Below are positions 42,376 to 51,011 of a stretch of 64,000 nucleotides of DNA, in pieces. The position numbers and the translations under genes were made by a program. The notes under the pieces are model-generated. The model was not told where the DNA came from, did no database searches, and worked only from the letters and a program-made list of their open reading frames with translations. This DNA comes from Caldinitratiruptor microaerophilus (lineage in GTDB: Bacteria > Bacillota > Sulfobacillia > Symbiobacteriales > ZC4RG38). Numbering within the stretch: the first letter of the stretch is position 1; each line of letters begins with the position of its first letter. The stretch spans positions 744,001 through 808,000 of the forward strand of contig NZ_AP025628.1 of assembly GCF_025999835.1 (NCBI RefSeq), given 5' to 3'.

Positions 42376-43647
42376 ATGGAGGACCGGCTGCAAGCGGCGG
42401 AGCGGTACATCGACGAGCACCGAGGGGCGCTCCTCGCCCTCCTGCAGGACCTGGTCGCCTTCCGGACCGAGGCCCCTCCCGCCCGCAACGCGGCCGGGGC
42501 GCAGGCCTACGTGGCGCGCTACCTGCAGGAGCTGGGTCTCGTCACCGACGTGTGGGACGTCTTTCCGGGCGATCCCAACGTCGTGGGCGTGCGCCGGGGC
42601 GACCCCCGGAAGCACTCGCTCCTGATCAACGGCCACATCGACGTGGCCGAGGTGGGGGAGGGCCACGGGTGGACCCGGGACCCCTTCACCTGCGTCCTCG
42701 AAAGCGGCCGGGTCTACGGCCGCGGGACGGCGGACATGAAAGGCGGTCTGGCGGCGGCCCTGTTCGCCCTGCGGGCGCTGGCGGACGCCGGCGTGCCCAC
42801 CGGTGGCGACGTCATCTTCGAGTCCGTGGTGGGGGAAGAACAGGGCGAGGCGGGGACCCGGTCGTGCAACGAGCGGGGCTACCGTGCCGACTTCGGCCTT
42901 GTACCGGACACGTCGGGCCTGGCCATCCAGGGCCAGGGCGGGGTGATCACGGGTTGGATCACGATCCAAAGCCCCCGCACCTTCCACGACGGCATGCGCT
43001 CCCGGCTCATCCACGCCGGCGGCGGGGTGCGGGGCTTCAGCGCCATCGAGAAGATGGCGAAGGTCATCCAGGCCCTGGGCGACCTCGAGCGGTACTGGGC
43101 CGTGACGCGCGCCTACCCCGGCATCCCGCCGGGCTCGAACACCATCAACCCCGCTGTCATCGAGGGCGGCCGGCACCCGGCCTTCGTCGCCGACCGCTGC
43201 GCGCTCTGGATTACCGTCCACTTCCACCCCGACCAGACGTACCAGGAGGTGACCCGGGAGATCGAGGAGCACGTCCTGGCGGCTGCCCAGGCCGACCCCT
43301 GGCTCCGGGAGCACCCGCCCACCTTCCGCTGGGGCGGCCGGTCGATGATCGAAGACCGGGGCGAGATCTTCCCCGCGCTGCCGCTTCCGGCCGACCACCC
43401 CGCCACCCGTCTGCTGGTGGCGGCGCACGAGCAGGTGGTGGGTCGGCCGCCGGAGCTGGGGATGTCCCGGACGGTGACCGACGCCGGGTGGCTGGGGGAC
43501 GCTGGCATCCCGGCGGTCATCTACGGCCCGGGCGAACTGGATCATGCCCACGCGGTGGACGAGTCGTGCGACTTCGAACAGATCGTCCAGGCGGCGAAGG
43601 TATACGCCCGGTTCATCGCGACCTGGACGAATACGGATCGCCCTTGA
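42376..43647 (+). CDS. M20-family amidohydrolase, YlmB-like formylaminopyrimidine deformylase
   Basis: 423 residues of the ArgE/DapE/M20 family. Metal-site motifs: His-x-Asp in LLINGHIDVAEVG, Asp in GRGTADMKGG, Glu-Glu in VVGEEQGEAGT, and His in PGELDHAHAVDE. A lid/dimerisation insert lies at about 195-305. In Bacillus, YlmB removes the formyl group of N-formyl-aminomethyl-pyrimidine between ThiXYZ import and TenA. The operon position here makes that the best assignment. ATG after GGGGAGGATC. Confidence 0.85.
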   Translation: MEDRLQAAERYIDEHRGALLALLQDLVAFRTEAPPARNAAGAQAYVARYLQELGLVTDVWDVFPGDPNVVGVRRGDPRKHSLLINGHIDVAEVGEGHGWTRDPFTCVLESGRVYGRGTADMKGGLAAALFALRALADAGVPTGGDVIFESVVGEEQGEAGTRSCNERGYRADFGLVPDTSGLAIQGQGGVITGWITIQSPRTFHDGMRSRLIHAGGGVRGFSAIEKMAKVIQALGDLERYWAVTRAYPGIPPGSNTINPAVIEGGRHPAFVADRCALWITVHFHPDQTYQEVTREIEEHVLAAAQADPWLREHPPTFRWGGRSMIEDRGEIFPALPLPADHPATRLLVAAHEQVVGRPPELGMSRTVTDAGWLGDAGIPAVIYGPGELDHAHAVDESCDFEQIVQAAKVYARFIATWTNTDRP

Positions 43648-43684
43648 CGCCGCGCCCGGCCGCATCGAGAGGAGCGGATCACCG

Positions 43685-44353
43685 ATGCGCTTCACCGACC
43701 TGCTCCGCCAGGAGGCGGGGCCCATCTGGGAGGCGGAGAAGCAGCACCCGTTCGTGCGGGGCATCGGCGACGGGTCACTGCCACTGGATCGGTTCCGGTT
43801 CTATCTCCTCCAGGACTACCTCTTCCTGATCGAGTTCAGCCGCATCTTCGCCCTGGGCGCCGCCCGGGCGGGCGACCTCGCCACCATGCAGCACTTCGCC
43901 TCGCTCCTCCACGAGACCCTCCACACGGAGATGGCCCTGCACAAGCGGTACGGCGAGCGCTTCGGCATCTCGCCGGCGCAGATGGAGGCGGCCGAGCCCG
44001 CCCCGACCACGATCGCCTACACCCGCTACATGCTGGAGGCCGCCTGGCGGGGCACGACCGCCGACCTCGCCGCCGCGGTGCTCCCGTGCCAGTGGGGGTA
44101 CGCGGAGATCGGCCGCCACCTGAAGGAGACCGGCGACACGTCGGAGGCGAACCCGTACCGGGACTGGATCCTCCTTTACAGCTCGGAGGAGTTCAAGGCG
44201 ACCGGCGACTGGCTGCGCGAGCACCTCGACCGCGCCGCGACAGAGTCCGGTACCGGGGACCGGGAGCGGTGGCGGGCGCTGTTCCTCACCGGCAGCCGGT
44301 ACGAGTACCTCTTCTGGGAGATGTCCTGGCGGCAGGAGCGCTGGCCCGTGTAG
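43685..44353 (+). CDS. tenA: Aminopyrimidine aminohydrolase / thiaminase II
   Basis: 222 residues, all-helical TenA. Catalytic residues visible: Asp44 in YLLQDYLF, Cys in VLPCQWGYAEIG (about 136), Glu in YEYLFWEMSW near the C-terminus. Hydrolyses aminomethyl-pyrimidine to HMP for thiamine synthesis. Last gene of the riboswitch-controlled operon, 37 bp after the M20 gene. Convergent with the acyl-CoA synthetase gene. Confidence 0.94.
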   Translation: MRFTDLLRQEAGPIWEAEKQHPFVRGIGDGSLPLDRFRFYLLQDYLFLIEFSRIFALGAARAGDLATMQHFASLLHETLHTEMALHKRYGERFGISPAQMEAAEPAPTTIAYTRYMLEAAWRGTTADLAAAVLPCQWGYAEIGRHLKETGDTSEANPYRDWILLYSSEEFKATGDWLREHLDRAATESGTGDRERWRALFLTGSRYEYLFWEMSWRQERWPV

Positions 44354-44383
44354 AAGTCCCGCGGCACAGGAGGGGGCGCCCGG

Positions 44384-46027
44384 TCACCGGGCGCCCTGCT
44401 TCTTCTTCCACTCCCGCTCCCGCAGCTCCACCCGGCGGATCTTGCCGCTGATGGTCTTCGGGAGCGAATCGACGAACTCGATCTCCCGGGGGTATTTGTA
44501 CGGGGCCGTCACCCGCTTGACGTGCTCCTGCAACTCCGTGACCAGTTCCGGCGACGGGCTGTAGCCCGGCGCCAGTACCACGAAGGCCTTGACGATCTCG
44601 CCCCGCACCGGGTCGGGGCTGGAGACGACCGCCGACTCGGCCACCGCGTCGTGCTCCAGGAGGGCGCTCTCGACCTCGAAGGGGCCGATCCGGTACCCGG
44701 AGCTCAGGATCACGTCGTCGGCGCGGCCGACGAACCAGAAGTAGCCGTCCTCGTCCATGTAGCCCCGGTCGCCCGTGATGTACCACGGGCCGATCCGGGT
44801 CGAGCGCGTGGCTTCCTCGTTCTGCCAGTAACCCACGAACATGCCGATCGGGCGCTCCGGTTCCACCTTGACGGCGATGTTCCCTTCCTGTCCGGGTGGC
44901 AGCACGTTGCCCTGGTCGTCGACGATGGCCACCTCGAACCCGGGCGAGGGCTTGCCCATCGAGCCGGGCCGGACCTCGATGGTGGGGAAGTTGGCCACGA
45001 GGCACACCGTCTCCGTCTGTCCGTAGCCGTCCCGGATCGTGAGGCCGGTGGCTTCCCGCCAGGTGTGGATGACCTCCGGATTGAGCGGCTCGCCGGCGCC
45101 CACGCAGTGGCGGAGGGTGGGGAACTTCCACCGGGACAGGTCCTCCAGGACGAGCGACCGGTAGATCGTGGGTGCCCCGCAGAGGGTCGTGATGGGGTAG
45201 GTCGACAGGATGTCCAGCGTCCGGCGGGCGTCGAAGCCGCCCTTCGGCTGGTGGACGAACACCGCCGCGCCGGCGTTCCACGGCCCGCACAGGCTCGACC
45301 ACGCCGCCTTCGCCCAGCCGGTGTCGGAGATGTTCCAGTGCAGGTCGGTCGGCTTCAGGTCGATCCACAGCTCGCCGGTCACGCGGTGGCCCACCGGATA
45401 GCTCTGCGTGTGCAGGACCATCTTCGGGTAACCGGTGGTACCGGAGGTGAAGTACAGGAGAGCGGGGTCGTCCCGATGGGTGTCGGCGTATGGGGCGGGC
45501 TCCGCCGCGGCGAGCGCGTCCTCGTAGGCCGTCCACCCCTCGCGGGCCGGGCCGGTGGTGAGGAAGGCCTTGATCCCCGGGAACTGTTCCCGCACCTCGT
45601 CGACCTTGCGGGCACCTGCCTCGTCGGTGATCACCGCCGCCGGGCCCGCCAGCTCGAAGCGGTACCGCAGGTCCCTCGGCGTCAGGAGCACCGTGCCCGG
45701 CGCCGCCACCGCCCCGATGCGGAAACAGGCCAGCATGGTCTCCCACCACTCGGGGACGCGGCCCAGGAAGACGATCACCCGGTCCCCGGGACGCACCCCG
45801 GCCTTCTGCAGGGCACCCCCGAGGCGCGCCGAGCGGTCGACGAAGTGCCGGAAGGTCAGCTTCTTCTCGTTACCATGGTCGTCGATCCACCACATGGCCA
45901 GCTTGTGGGGGTCCTGCGCCCACCGCTCCACGACGTCCCGTGCCCAGTTGAACCGCTCCGGCACCTCGAGCCGGAACTGCCGGCGCGCCACCTCGTAGTC
46001 CCCGATGTTCCAGCCGCCATTCTCCAC
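44384..46027 (-). CDS. Acyl-CoA synthetase (AMP-forming, medium-chain/ACSM-like)
   Basis: 547 residues, ANL superfamily. P-loop LLYFTSGTTGYPKMVLH, YGQTET, TGDRGYMDEDGYFWFVGRAD, and the C-terminal catalytic Lys in LPKTISGKIRR. N-terminal NWARDVVERWAQDPHKLAMW is typical of the ACSM/benzoate-CoA ligase-like group. Activates a carboxylic acid with ATP and CoA; substrate unknown. GTG 46027 follows AAAGGGG; the longer ORF to 46237 runs into the promoter region. Confidence 0.9.
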   Translation of the reverse strand: MENGGWNIGDYEVARRQFRLEVPERFNWARDVVERWAQDPHKLAMWWIDDHGNEKKLTFRHFVDRSARLGGALQKAGVRPGDRVIVFLGRVPEWWETMLACFRIGAVAAPGTVLLTPRDLRYRFELAGPAAVITDEAGARKVDEVREQFPGIKAFLTTGPAREGWTAYEDALAAAEPAPYADTHRDDPALLYFTSGTTGYPKMVLHTQSYPVGHRVTGELWIDLKPTDLHWNISDTGWAKAAWSSLCGPWNAGAAVFVHQPKGGFDARRTLDILSTYPITTLCGAPTIYRSLVLEDLSRWKFPTLRHCVGAGEPLNPEVIHTWREATGLTIRDGYGQTETVCLVANFPTIEVRPGSMGKPSPGFEVAIVDDQGNVLPPGQEGNIAVKVEPERPIGMFVGYWQNEEATRSTRIGPWYITGDRGYMDEDGYFWFVGRADDVILSSGYRIGPFEVESALLEHDAVAESAVVSSPDPVRGEIVKAFVVLAPGYSPSPELVTELQEHVKRVTAPYKYPREIEFVDSLPKTISGKIRRVELREREWKKKQGAR

Positions 46028-46180
46028 GACGATGACCCCTTTCCGCGCGGCAAAGATGCGGTTGCGAAAGCTCCGTGGGGATCTCGAGTGGAGAATTCTG
46101 CGGCAATCCGGAGCTTCCTGCCGACCGTTTGGTTGGGTATGACCGCCAGACGCAAACGTTGCGCGGCACGCCCGGCCTTT

Positions 46181-46361
46181 GCCTGTCAATCTGTGCGTTT
46201 TGGCACGGCTAGGACCTGGTCCAGGTCGACATAACACCAGGATTACGTTACACTACGCCTTCGGAGTCCGCCGAACCCCCGTCCTCCGGCCCCACCACCG
46301 GCTGCAAGACGCAGAACTTGACAGGCGAGGCGCCCGTTTGCCTGTCAGTTCGTGCGTTTTG
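46181..46361. repeat. Three-copy 22-bp motif upstream of the acyl-CoA synthetase gene
   Basis: GCCTGTCA-N5-TGCGTYTTG at 46181-46202 (+), 46305-46326 (-) and 46340-46361 (+). The last two face each other and form an inverted repeat. No gene is convincing between 46028 and 46503; this stretch is more AT-rich than its surroundings. Confidence 0.55.
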
Positions 46362-46503
46362 TTCCGCCGGTCGCAACGGCACTCTACCTGTCGGAACAGG
46401 GCGATCGGGTGGGCGGCCGCGGCCAGGCCCGCCTCCCTCGAGAGGTGGCTGGAGCGGGAGCTCGCCGCCCTCGGTGCCGCCCTGCGGGAACTCGAGAGCG
46501 AGG

Positions 46504-47802
46504 TCACGGTGCTCGATCCCCGTCCCCCGCACCGGGCGGGAGGGGCGTCCCGGCGCCTCGCCCACCTTCTGGGCGCGGCGTGGGGCGGCCTCGAGGGGCA
46601 CGGGCCCGCCACCACGCCAGGAGAGCGAGGATCGACACGAGGCTGAGCCCGCCGCCGGCCAGGAACCCGGTGGCGACGCCGAACGCCTCGGTGATCGAGC
46701 CGGCGAAGAGGGCGCCGATGGGCGTCACCCCGGCGAAGACGAGCGCATACAGGCTCATCACACGGCCCCGGAGTTCGTCCGGGGCCGTCACCTGTAGCGT
46801 GGTGTTGCAGCTGGCCGTGAACAGGATCTGCGAGTACCCCATGACGAACAGCACCGCGGCCGCCAGCCCGAACTGGCGCACGGCGGCCATGCCGGCCGCC
46901 GCCGCCGACAGGAGGAGGGCCGGCGCCACCACCGCGGCCAGGGGTGGCCTGGAGCGGCCCAGCGCGGCCAGGGTGAGGGCGCCGGCCAGCGCTCCGCTCC
47001 CCAGCGCGGCCATGAGCAGGCCGAAGCCTTCCGCCTCCTGGCCCAGGACGTCGCGGGCGAACACGGGGACGGTGACGTTGTAGTTGATCACGAACACGCT
47101 GACGACCAGGAGCAGGCTGAGCACCAGGCCCACGAGCGGCGTGCGGAGGGCGTAGCGAAGCCCGGCGCCGATCTCCTCGAGGATCGACTCGCTCCGGCGC
47201 GGGCCCGGGAGCCCCTCGGCCCGGATGGCCCGCAGGGCGGCGATCACCGCCAGGAAGCTCAGTCCGTTGAGGAAGAAGGCCGGGGCCACGCCGTACCGGG
47301 CCACCAGCAGGCCGGCCACCGCGGGTCCCACGATGCGCGCGCCGTTGAACATCGCCGAGTTCAGGGCGATGGCGTTCATCAGGTCCTCCTTGCCCACCAT
47401 GTCCACGATGAACGCTTGCCGGGCGGGCATGTCGACGGTGTTGACCACCCCCAGCAGGGTGGCGAGGACGGCCACGTGCCAGTACTGCACGCGGCCGGAC
47501 CACACCAGGGCCGAGAGGACGAAGGCCAGCACCATGAGCGCCGTCTGCGTGCGGAGGATCAGCCGGCGCTTGGGCAGCCGGTCAGTGATGGCGCCGGCGA
47601 AGAGAGAGAAGAGAAGCATCGGGGTGAACTGCAAGGTGCCGATGAGCCCGAGCTTGAGGGGCGACCCCGTGAGCTCGAGCACGAGCCACGACTGCCCCAC
47701 CGACTGCATCCAGGTCCCCACGAGCGAAACCAGCTGGCCGGTCCAGAACAGCCGGAAGTCGCGGTGGCGAAGGGCCCGCAGACCTGCCGGAAACCGCATC
47801 AT
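46504..47802 (-). CDS. MFS exporter (MFS_3/enterobactin-exporter-like)
   Basis: 432 residues, about 12 membrane helices. FRLFWTGQLVSLVGTWMQSV at the N-terminus, AGAITDRLPKRRLILRTQTA (motif A-like loop), AFIVDMVGKEDLMNAIALNS, and SCNTTLQVTAPDELRGRVMS. Typical of the MFS_3 group of drug/siderophore exporters. ATG overlaps the ABC permease stop (ATGA), so the two are coupled in the PadR-controlled operon. Pro/Gly-rich C-terminal tail. Confidence 0.88.
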   Translation of the reverse strand: MMRFPAGLRALRHRDFRLFWTGQLVSLVGTWMQSVGQSWLVLELTGSPLKLGLIGTLQFTPMLLFSLFAGAITDRLPKRRLILRTQTALMVLAFVLSALVWSGRVQYWHVAVLATLLGVVNTVDMPARQAFIVDMVGKEDLMNAIALNSAMFNGARIVGPAVAGLLVARYGVAPAFFLNGLSFLAVIAALRAIRAEGLPGPRRSESILEEIGAGLRYALRTPLVGLVLSLLLVVSVFVINYNVTVPVFARDVLGQEAEGFGLLMAALGSGALAGALTLAALGRSRPPLAAVVAPALLLSAAAAGMAAVRQFGLAAAVLFVMGYSQILFTASCNTTLQVTAPDELRGRVMSLYALVFAGVTPIGALFAGSITEAFGVATGFLAGGGLSLVSILALLAWWRARAPRGRPTPRPEGGRGAGTPLPPGAGDGDRAP

Positions 47803-48557
47803 TCCTGCAGCGCCGACCGGAACCCGGCCGCGCCCGCCCACAGGCCCAGCAGGCAGAAGCCGGCCACCACGGCCGTCGCCAGGGGAAGGCTGACGTCGGC
47901 GGGCACGCCGAAGACGAGCTGCCGGAAGGCGGCGACCAGGTACGTGACGGGGTTGAGCCGGGCGATCCAGGCGAGCCAGGTCGGCAGCAGCCCGAGGGGC
48001 ACCAGGCCGTTCGAGGCGAAGAGGACCGGCAGGTTGAGGAGGAAGATCACGCCGTGGTACGCGCCGGTGGAGGGGGACTTGCTGGCGGCCGCCGCGGCGA
48101 TCCCCGCGGCCCCCAGCCCGAAGAGGGTCAGGAGAGCCAGCGCGCCGAACCAGCCAAGCGGGGAGCCCTGGAGGCGCGCACCCATCAGAAGCCCCACGAC
48201 GAGGATCAGGGCCGACTGGATGAGGGCCTTGGTCGTGCTGGCCGCAATGTTGCCGACCAGGATGGCCGGCCGCGGGATCGGCGCGACGGCGTATTCCTTG
48301 ACGATGCCGCGCAGGCGCTCGTCCAGCAGGGCCGCCCCGCCGGTGACGGCGCCGGCGAGCGCCGTGAGCGCCGCGATGCCCGGGGTGACGAACGGGATGT
48401 ACCCGCCTGGCCCCGTGAGCTCACCGACCATGCCCCGCATCGCCGCGCTGAACAGCACCATCCAGAGGATCGGCTGCAGGAGCGTTCCCCCGAGTTCCAT
48501 CGGGCTGCGGAAGAACTTCGTCATCTGGCGCGACCAGATGGTCACCGCTGCGTTCAC
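47799..48557 (-). CDS. ABC-2 type permease (DrrB-like)
   Basis: 252 residues with six membrane helices: TIWSRQMTKFFRSPMELGGT, LLDERLRGIVKEYAVAPIPR, FASNGLVPLGLLPTWLAWIA, NPVTYLVAAFRQLVFG. ABC-2/DrrB family exporter subunit. GTG overlaps the ATPase stop (GTGA). Works with the DrrA-like ATPase; substrate unknown, drug or lipid-like molecule probable. Confidence 0.9.
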   Translation of the reverse strand: MNAAVTIWSRQMTKFFRSPMELGGTLLQPILWMVLFSAAMRGMVGELTGPGGYIPFVTPGIAALTALAGAVTGGAALLDERLRGIVKEYAVAPIPRPAILVGNIAASTTKALIQSALILVVGLLMGARLQGSPLGWFGALALLTLFGLGAAGIAAAAASKSPSTGAYHGVIFLLNLPVLFASNGLVPLGLLPTWLAWIARLNPVTYLVAAFRQLVFGVPADVSLPLATAVVAGFCLLGLWAGAAGFRSALQE

Positions 48558-49531
48558 TCGTCCCTGAGCCTCCTCCCGGTTACCCGCAGGAACACGTCTC
48601 CGAGGCTGGGCCGGTGCACGGCGAGCTCCTCGAGGCTGCAGCCGGCCTCCGCCGCCAGGGCGGCGATGCGCGGCAGGCGCCGGCCGCCGTGGTCGACCCC
48701 GATCTGCACCTGCCCGTCCGTCACCTGCACGTCCTGGACGAAGTCCTCCGCCCGCAGCCGTTCGGCCAGCTGGTGGAGGTCGCCGCGGCCCGTCGCGGTC
48801 ACGAGGTCGGCGCCCAGGCCCTCCACCAGGCCGGCCGGGGTCCCCTCGGCGACCACGCGCCCGTGGTCGATGATGGCGACCCGGTCGGCCAGCCGCTCCG
48901 CTTCTTCCATGTAGTGGGTCGACAGCAGGACCGTCGTCCCGAAACGCCGGGGCAGTTCCCGCAGGTGGTCCCACAGGTACGCCCGGTTCTGCGGGTCGAG
49001 GCCCTGCGTGGGCTCGTCGAGGATCAGGACCTCGGGGTGGGTGAGGAGCCCCCGCGCCAGTTCGAGCCGGCGCTTCATGCCGCCCGAGTACGTGCGCGTC
49101 GGGCGTCCGGCGGCCTCCTGGAGCGCGACGAGCTGCACCAGCTCGTCGATGCGCCGGCGCAGCTCGGCGCCCCGCAGGCCGTACAGGCGCCCGTGGTAGT
49201 AGAGCACCTCCCGGCCGGTGAGCTCGGGGTCCAGGACGATCTCCTGGAAGGTGACCCCGATGCGCCGCCGCACCTCGTCGGGCCGGGTCGCGACGTCGAT
49301 CCCCAGCACTCGGGCCGTGCCGCTGGTCGGCCGCAGCAGGGTGGTGAGGATCGACAGGAAGGTGGTCTTCCCGGCGCCGTTCGGGCCGAGCAGGGCGAAG
49401 ATCCGCCCCCGGGGCACCTCGAGGTCGACCCCCCGCAGGGCCTCGACGTCCCCGTACCGTTTCGTGAGTCCCCGGGCCACGACGGCCGGGGTGTCGCCTC
49501 CGGACTGGACGGCACGCCCGTTCCGAACCAA
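48554..49531 (-). CDS. ABC-2 transporter ATPase (DrrA-like)
   Basis: 325 residues. Walker A LLGPNGAGKTT, Q-loop GVTFQEIVLDPELTG, signature YSGGMKRRLELARGL, Walker B LILDEPTQGLDPQNR, H-loop LLSTHYMEEAERL, and a C-terminal extension (about 225-320) as in DrrA. TTG 49531 follows a GGGGG site by 6 nt; the in-frame region upstream reaches into the promoter. First gene of the efflux operon after padR. Confidence 0.92.
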   Translation of the reverse strand: MVRNGRAVQSGGDTPAVVARGLTKRYGDVEALRGVDLEVPRGRIFALLGPNGAGKTTFLSILTTLLRPTSGTARVLGIDVATRPDEVRRRIGVTFQEIVLDPELTGREVLYYHGRLYGLRGAELRRRIDELVQLVALQEAAGRPTRTYSGGMKRRLELARGLLTHPEVLILDEPTQGLDPQNRAYLWDHLRELPRRFGTTVLLSTHYMEEAERLADRVAIIDHGRVVAEGTPAGLVEGLGADLVTATGRGDLHQLAERLRAEDFVQDVQVTDGQVQIGVDHGGRRLPRIAALAAEAGCSLEELAVHRPSLGDVFLRVTGRRLRDE

Positions 49532-49550
49532 GCGATCGCCCCCTGGTGTC

Positions 49551-49562
49551 GGTAGCGATAAC
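49551..49562. promoter_or_regulatory. PadR-operator candidate upstream of the ABC operon
   Basis: GGTAGCGATAAC, sharing TAGCGATA with the padR promoter (50048-50055). Confidence 0.5.
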
Positions 49563-49611
49563 AGGTACGCGGCGATTGCAACCGCGCCCGGCGCCCCGGG
49601 GTCCGCCCCGC

Positions 49612-50043
49612 CTAATCGGGGAAACGGGCCAGGTGGGTCTGGAGCAGATGGATCGTCTCCTCCAGCATGGGCCGGATCTGATGGCGGAGTTCCGCCAGCA
49701 CCTCTTCCCCGGCCGGTGTGAGGCGGTAGAGGCGCGTGGGCCGGCCGCCGGCCGGGGGGCCGCCCTGCTCCTCGACGACCCCGGCCCGGACGAGCCTCCG
49801 CAGCAGCGGGTACAGGGTGCCGGGGGACGGCTTCCACTTCCCCCGCGTCTCCCGCTCGATGCAGCCGGCGATCTGGTTGCCGTACTTCGGCCCGTCCTGG
49901 AGCAGGGTCATCACGTAATACGGAAGGAGGCCGCGCAGGAGGAGGCGGCCACTCAGCTTCGACAGGTCCAGGACCCGCCGCACGTCCGCCGGCAACCCGG
50001 CCTCCCTCCCCGGCTGTTGTCGTCCTTTCTTGCCCCTCGGCAC
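49612..50043 (-). CDS. PadR-family transcriptional regulator
   Basis: 143 residues. Winged HTH of the PadR family (about 35-115): LLRGLLPYYVMTLLQDGPKY, GKWKPSPGTLYPLLRRLVRA, GRPTRLYRLTPAGEEVLAEL, then a dimerisation helix. PadR proteins commonly repress adjacent efflux genes and release them on binding substrate drugs. Its own promoter and that of the ABC operon share a motif. ATG start. Confidence 0.9.
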   Translation of the reverse strand: MPRGKKGRQQPGREAGLPADVRRVLDLSKLSGRLLLRGLLPYYVMTLLQDGPKYGNQIAGCIERETRGKWKPSPGTLYPLLRRLVRAGVVEEQGGPPAGGRPTRLYRLTPAGEEVLAELRHQIRPMLEETIHLLQTHLARFPD

Positions 50044-50047
50044 TCGT

Positions 50048-50081
50048 TAGCGATAGTAAACCCCTGGGATGCGCCTGTCAA
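50048..50081 (-). promoter_or_regulatory. padR promoter with overlapping operator
   Basis: Minus strand: TTGACA (50081-50076), 17-bp spacer, TACTAT (50058-50053). TAGCGATA (50048-50055) overlaps the -10, consistent with autorepression. Confidence 0.7.
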
Positions 50082-50118
50082 GGACGATCAACGCCGGACG
50101 CTCGCTGCCCGGGGGACC

Positions 50119-50823
50119 CTACGCCACCCGCAGGGGGGTGAACTGGAGGGCGTCGCAGGCCACGAGGCGGTACTCCACGCCGTCAAGCATCCCCTGGAAG
50201 GCGCGCTCGTGCGCCGGCGCACCGTGGAGGTGGCCGTACACGCAGAGGCGCACCCCGGGCGTGGCGGAGAGCACCTCGCTGAACGGCGTGTGCTCGCCCG
50301 GGCGGCTCACCGGCGGGTAGTGCATCATGACCAGGATGTCCCCGGCTCCGGCCTTCCGGGCGCTTTCGAGGGAGAGCTTCAGGCGGCCGACTTCCCGGGC
50401 GAGGATCTTCTCGTTGTGCGCGGGGTCGTCGGCCCAGGCGCGGTCGTCCGGCAGCAGCCAGCCCCGCGTGCCGCAGACGAAGGTGTCTCCCCACCGGAAG
50501 TGGTCGTTCTGGATGAAGTGCACCGTGCGAAGCGGCAGCCGGCGGAGCCGGGAGATCGATTGCCACCAGTAGTCGTGGTTGCCCTGGATGAGCACCTTCG
50601 TCCCGGGCAGCGCGTCGATCGCCTGCAGGTCCACGGTCGCGCCGTCCAGGTCCATGGCCCAGGAGATGTCTCCGGGGACCAGGACCAGGTCGCCGTCGGC
50701 GACGACCTCCCGCCAGTTGCGGAAGAGCCGCCCGGCGTGGTCCTCCCAGGCCGGGCCGAAGATGTCCATGGGTTTCGGGTCGGCCCCCGAGAGGTGAGGG
50801 TCCCCGATCGCGTAGATGGCCAA
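50119..50823 (-). CDS. Calcineurin-like metallophosphoesterase
   Basis: 234 residues. Metal ligands in order: Asp and His in MAIYAIGDPHLSG, Asp in LVLVPGDISWAMD, Asn-His in LIQGNHDYWW, His in MMHYPPVS, and His-x-His in VYGHLHGAP. TTG start after AGGAGGATTTC. Substrate unknown; close relatives are annotated only as phosphohydrolases. Cytoplasmic, monocistronic. Confidence 0.88.
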   Translation of the reverse strand: MAIYAIGDPHLSGADPKPMDIFGPAWEDHAGRLFRNWREVVADGDLVLVPGDISWAMDLDGATVDLQAIDALPGTKVLIQGNHDYWWQSISRLRRLPLRTVHFIQNDHFRWGDTFVCGTRGWLLPDDRAWADDPAHNEKILAREVGRLKLSLESARKAGAGDILVMMHYPPVSRPGEHTPFSEVLSATPGVRLCVYGHLHGAPAHERAFQGMLDGVEYRLVACDALQFTPLRVA

Positions 50824-51011
50824 GAAATCCTCCTCCGGGCGCGTCCGGCGCCGGGCCGGCGGCAGGGTTGCCGCAGGGCGGGAAGATCGCCCCGAATGGT
50901 ACTACTTCCTGCGAACGGGCGTCAAGGAGCCGCCGGCGTGCGGCAGCAGCAGGAATTCGGCCGGTAGAGAGAGTATAGCGAACCATCACAACTGATAAGG
51001 GAGGGATTCTC

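Noticed and set aside
46179-46646. Plus-strand ORF with helical stretch LERWLERELAALGAALREL
   Set aside because: Overlaps the MFS gene C-terminus antisense, no ribosome site, first half is intergenic repeat DNA.
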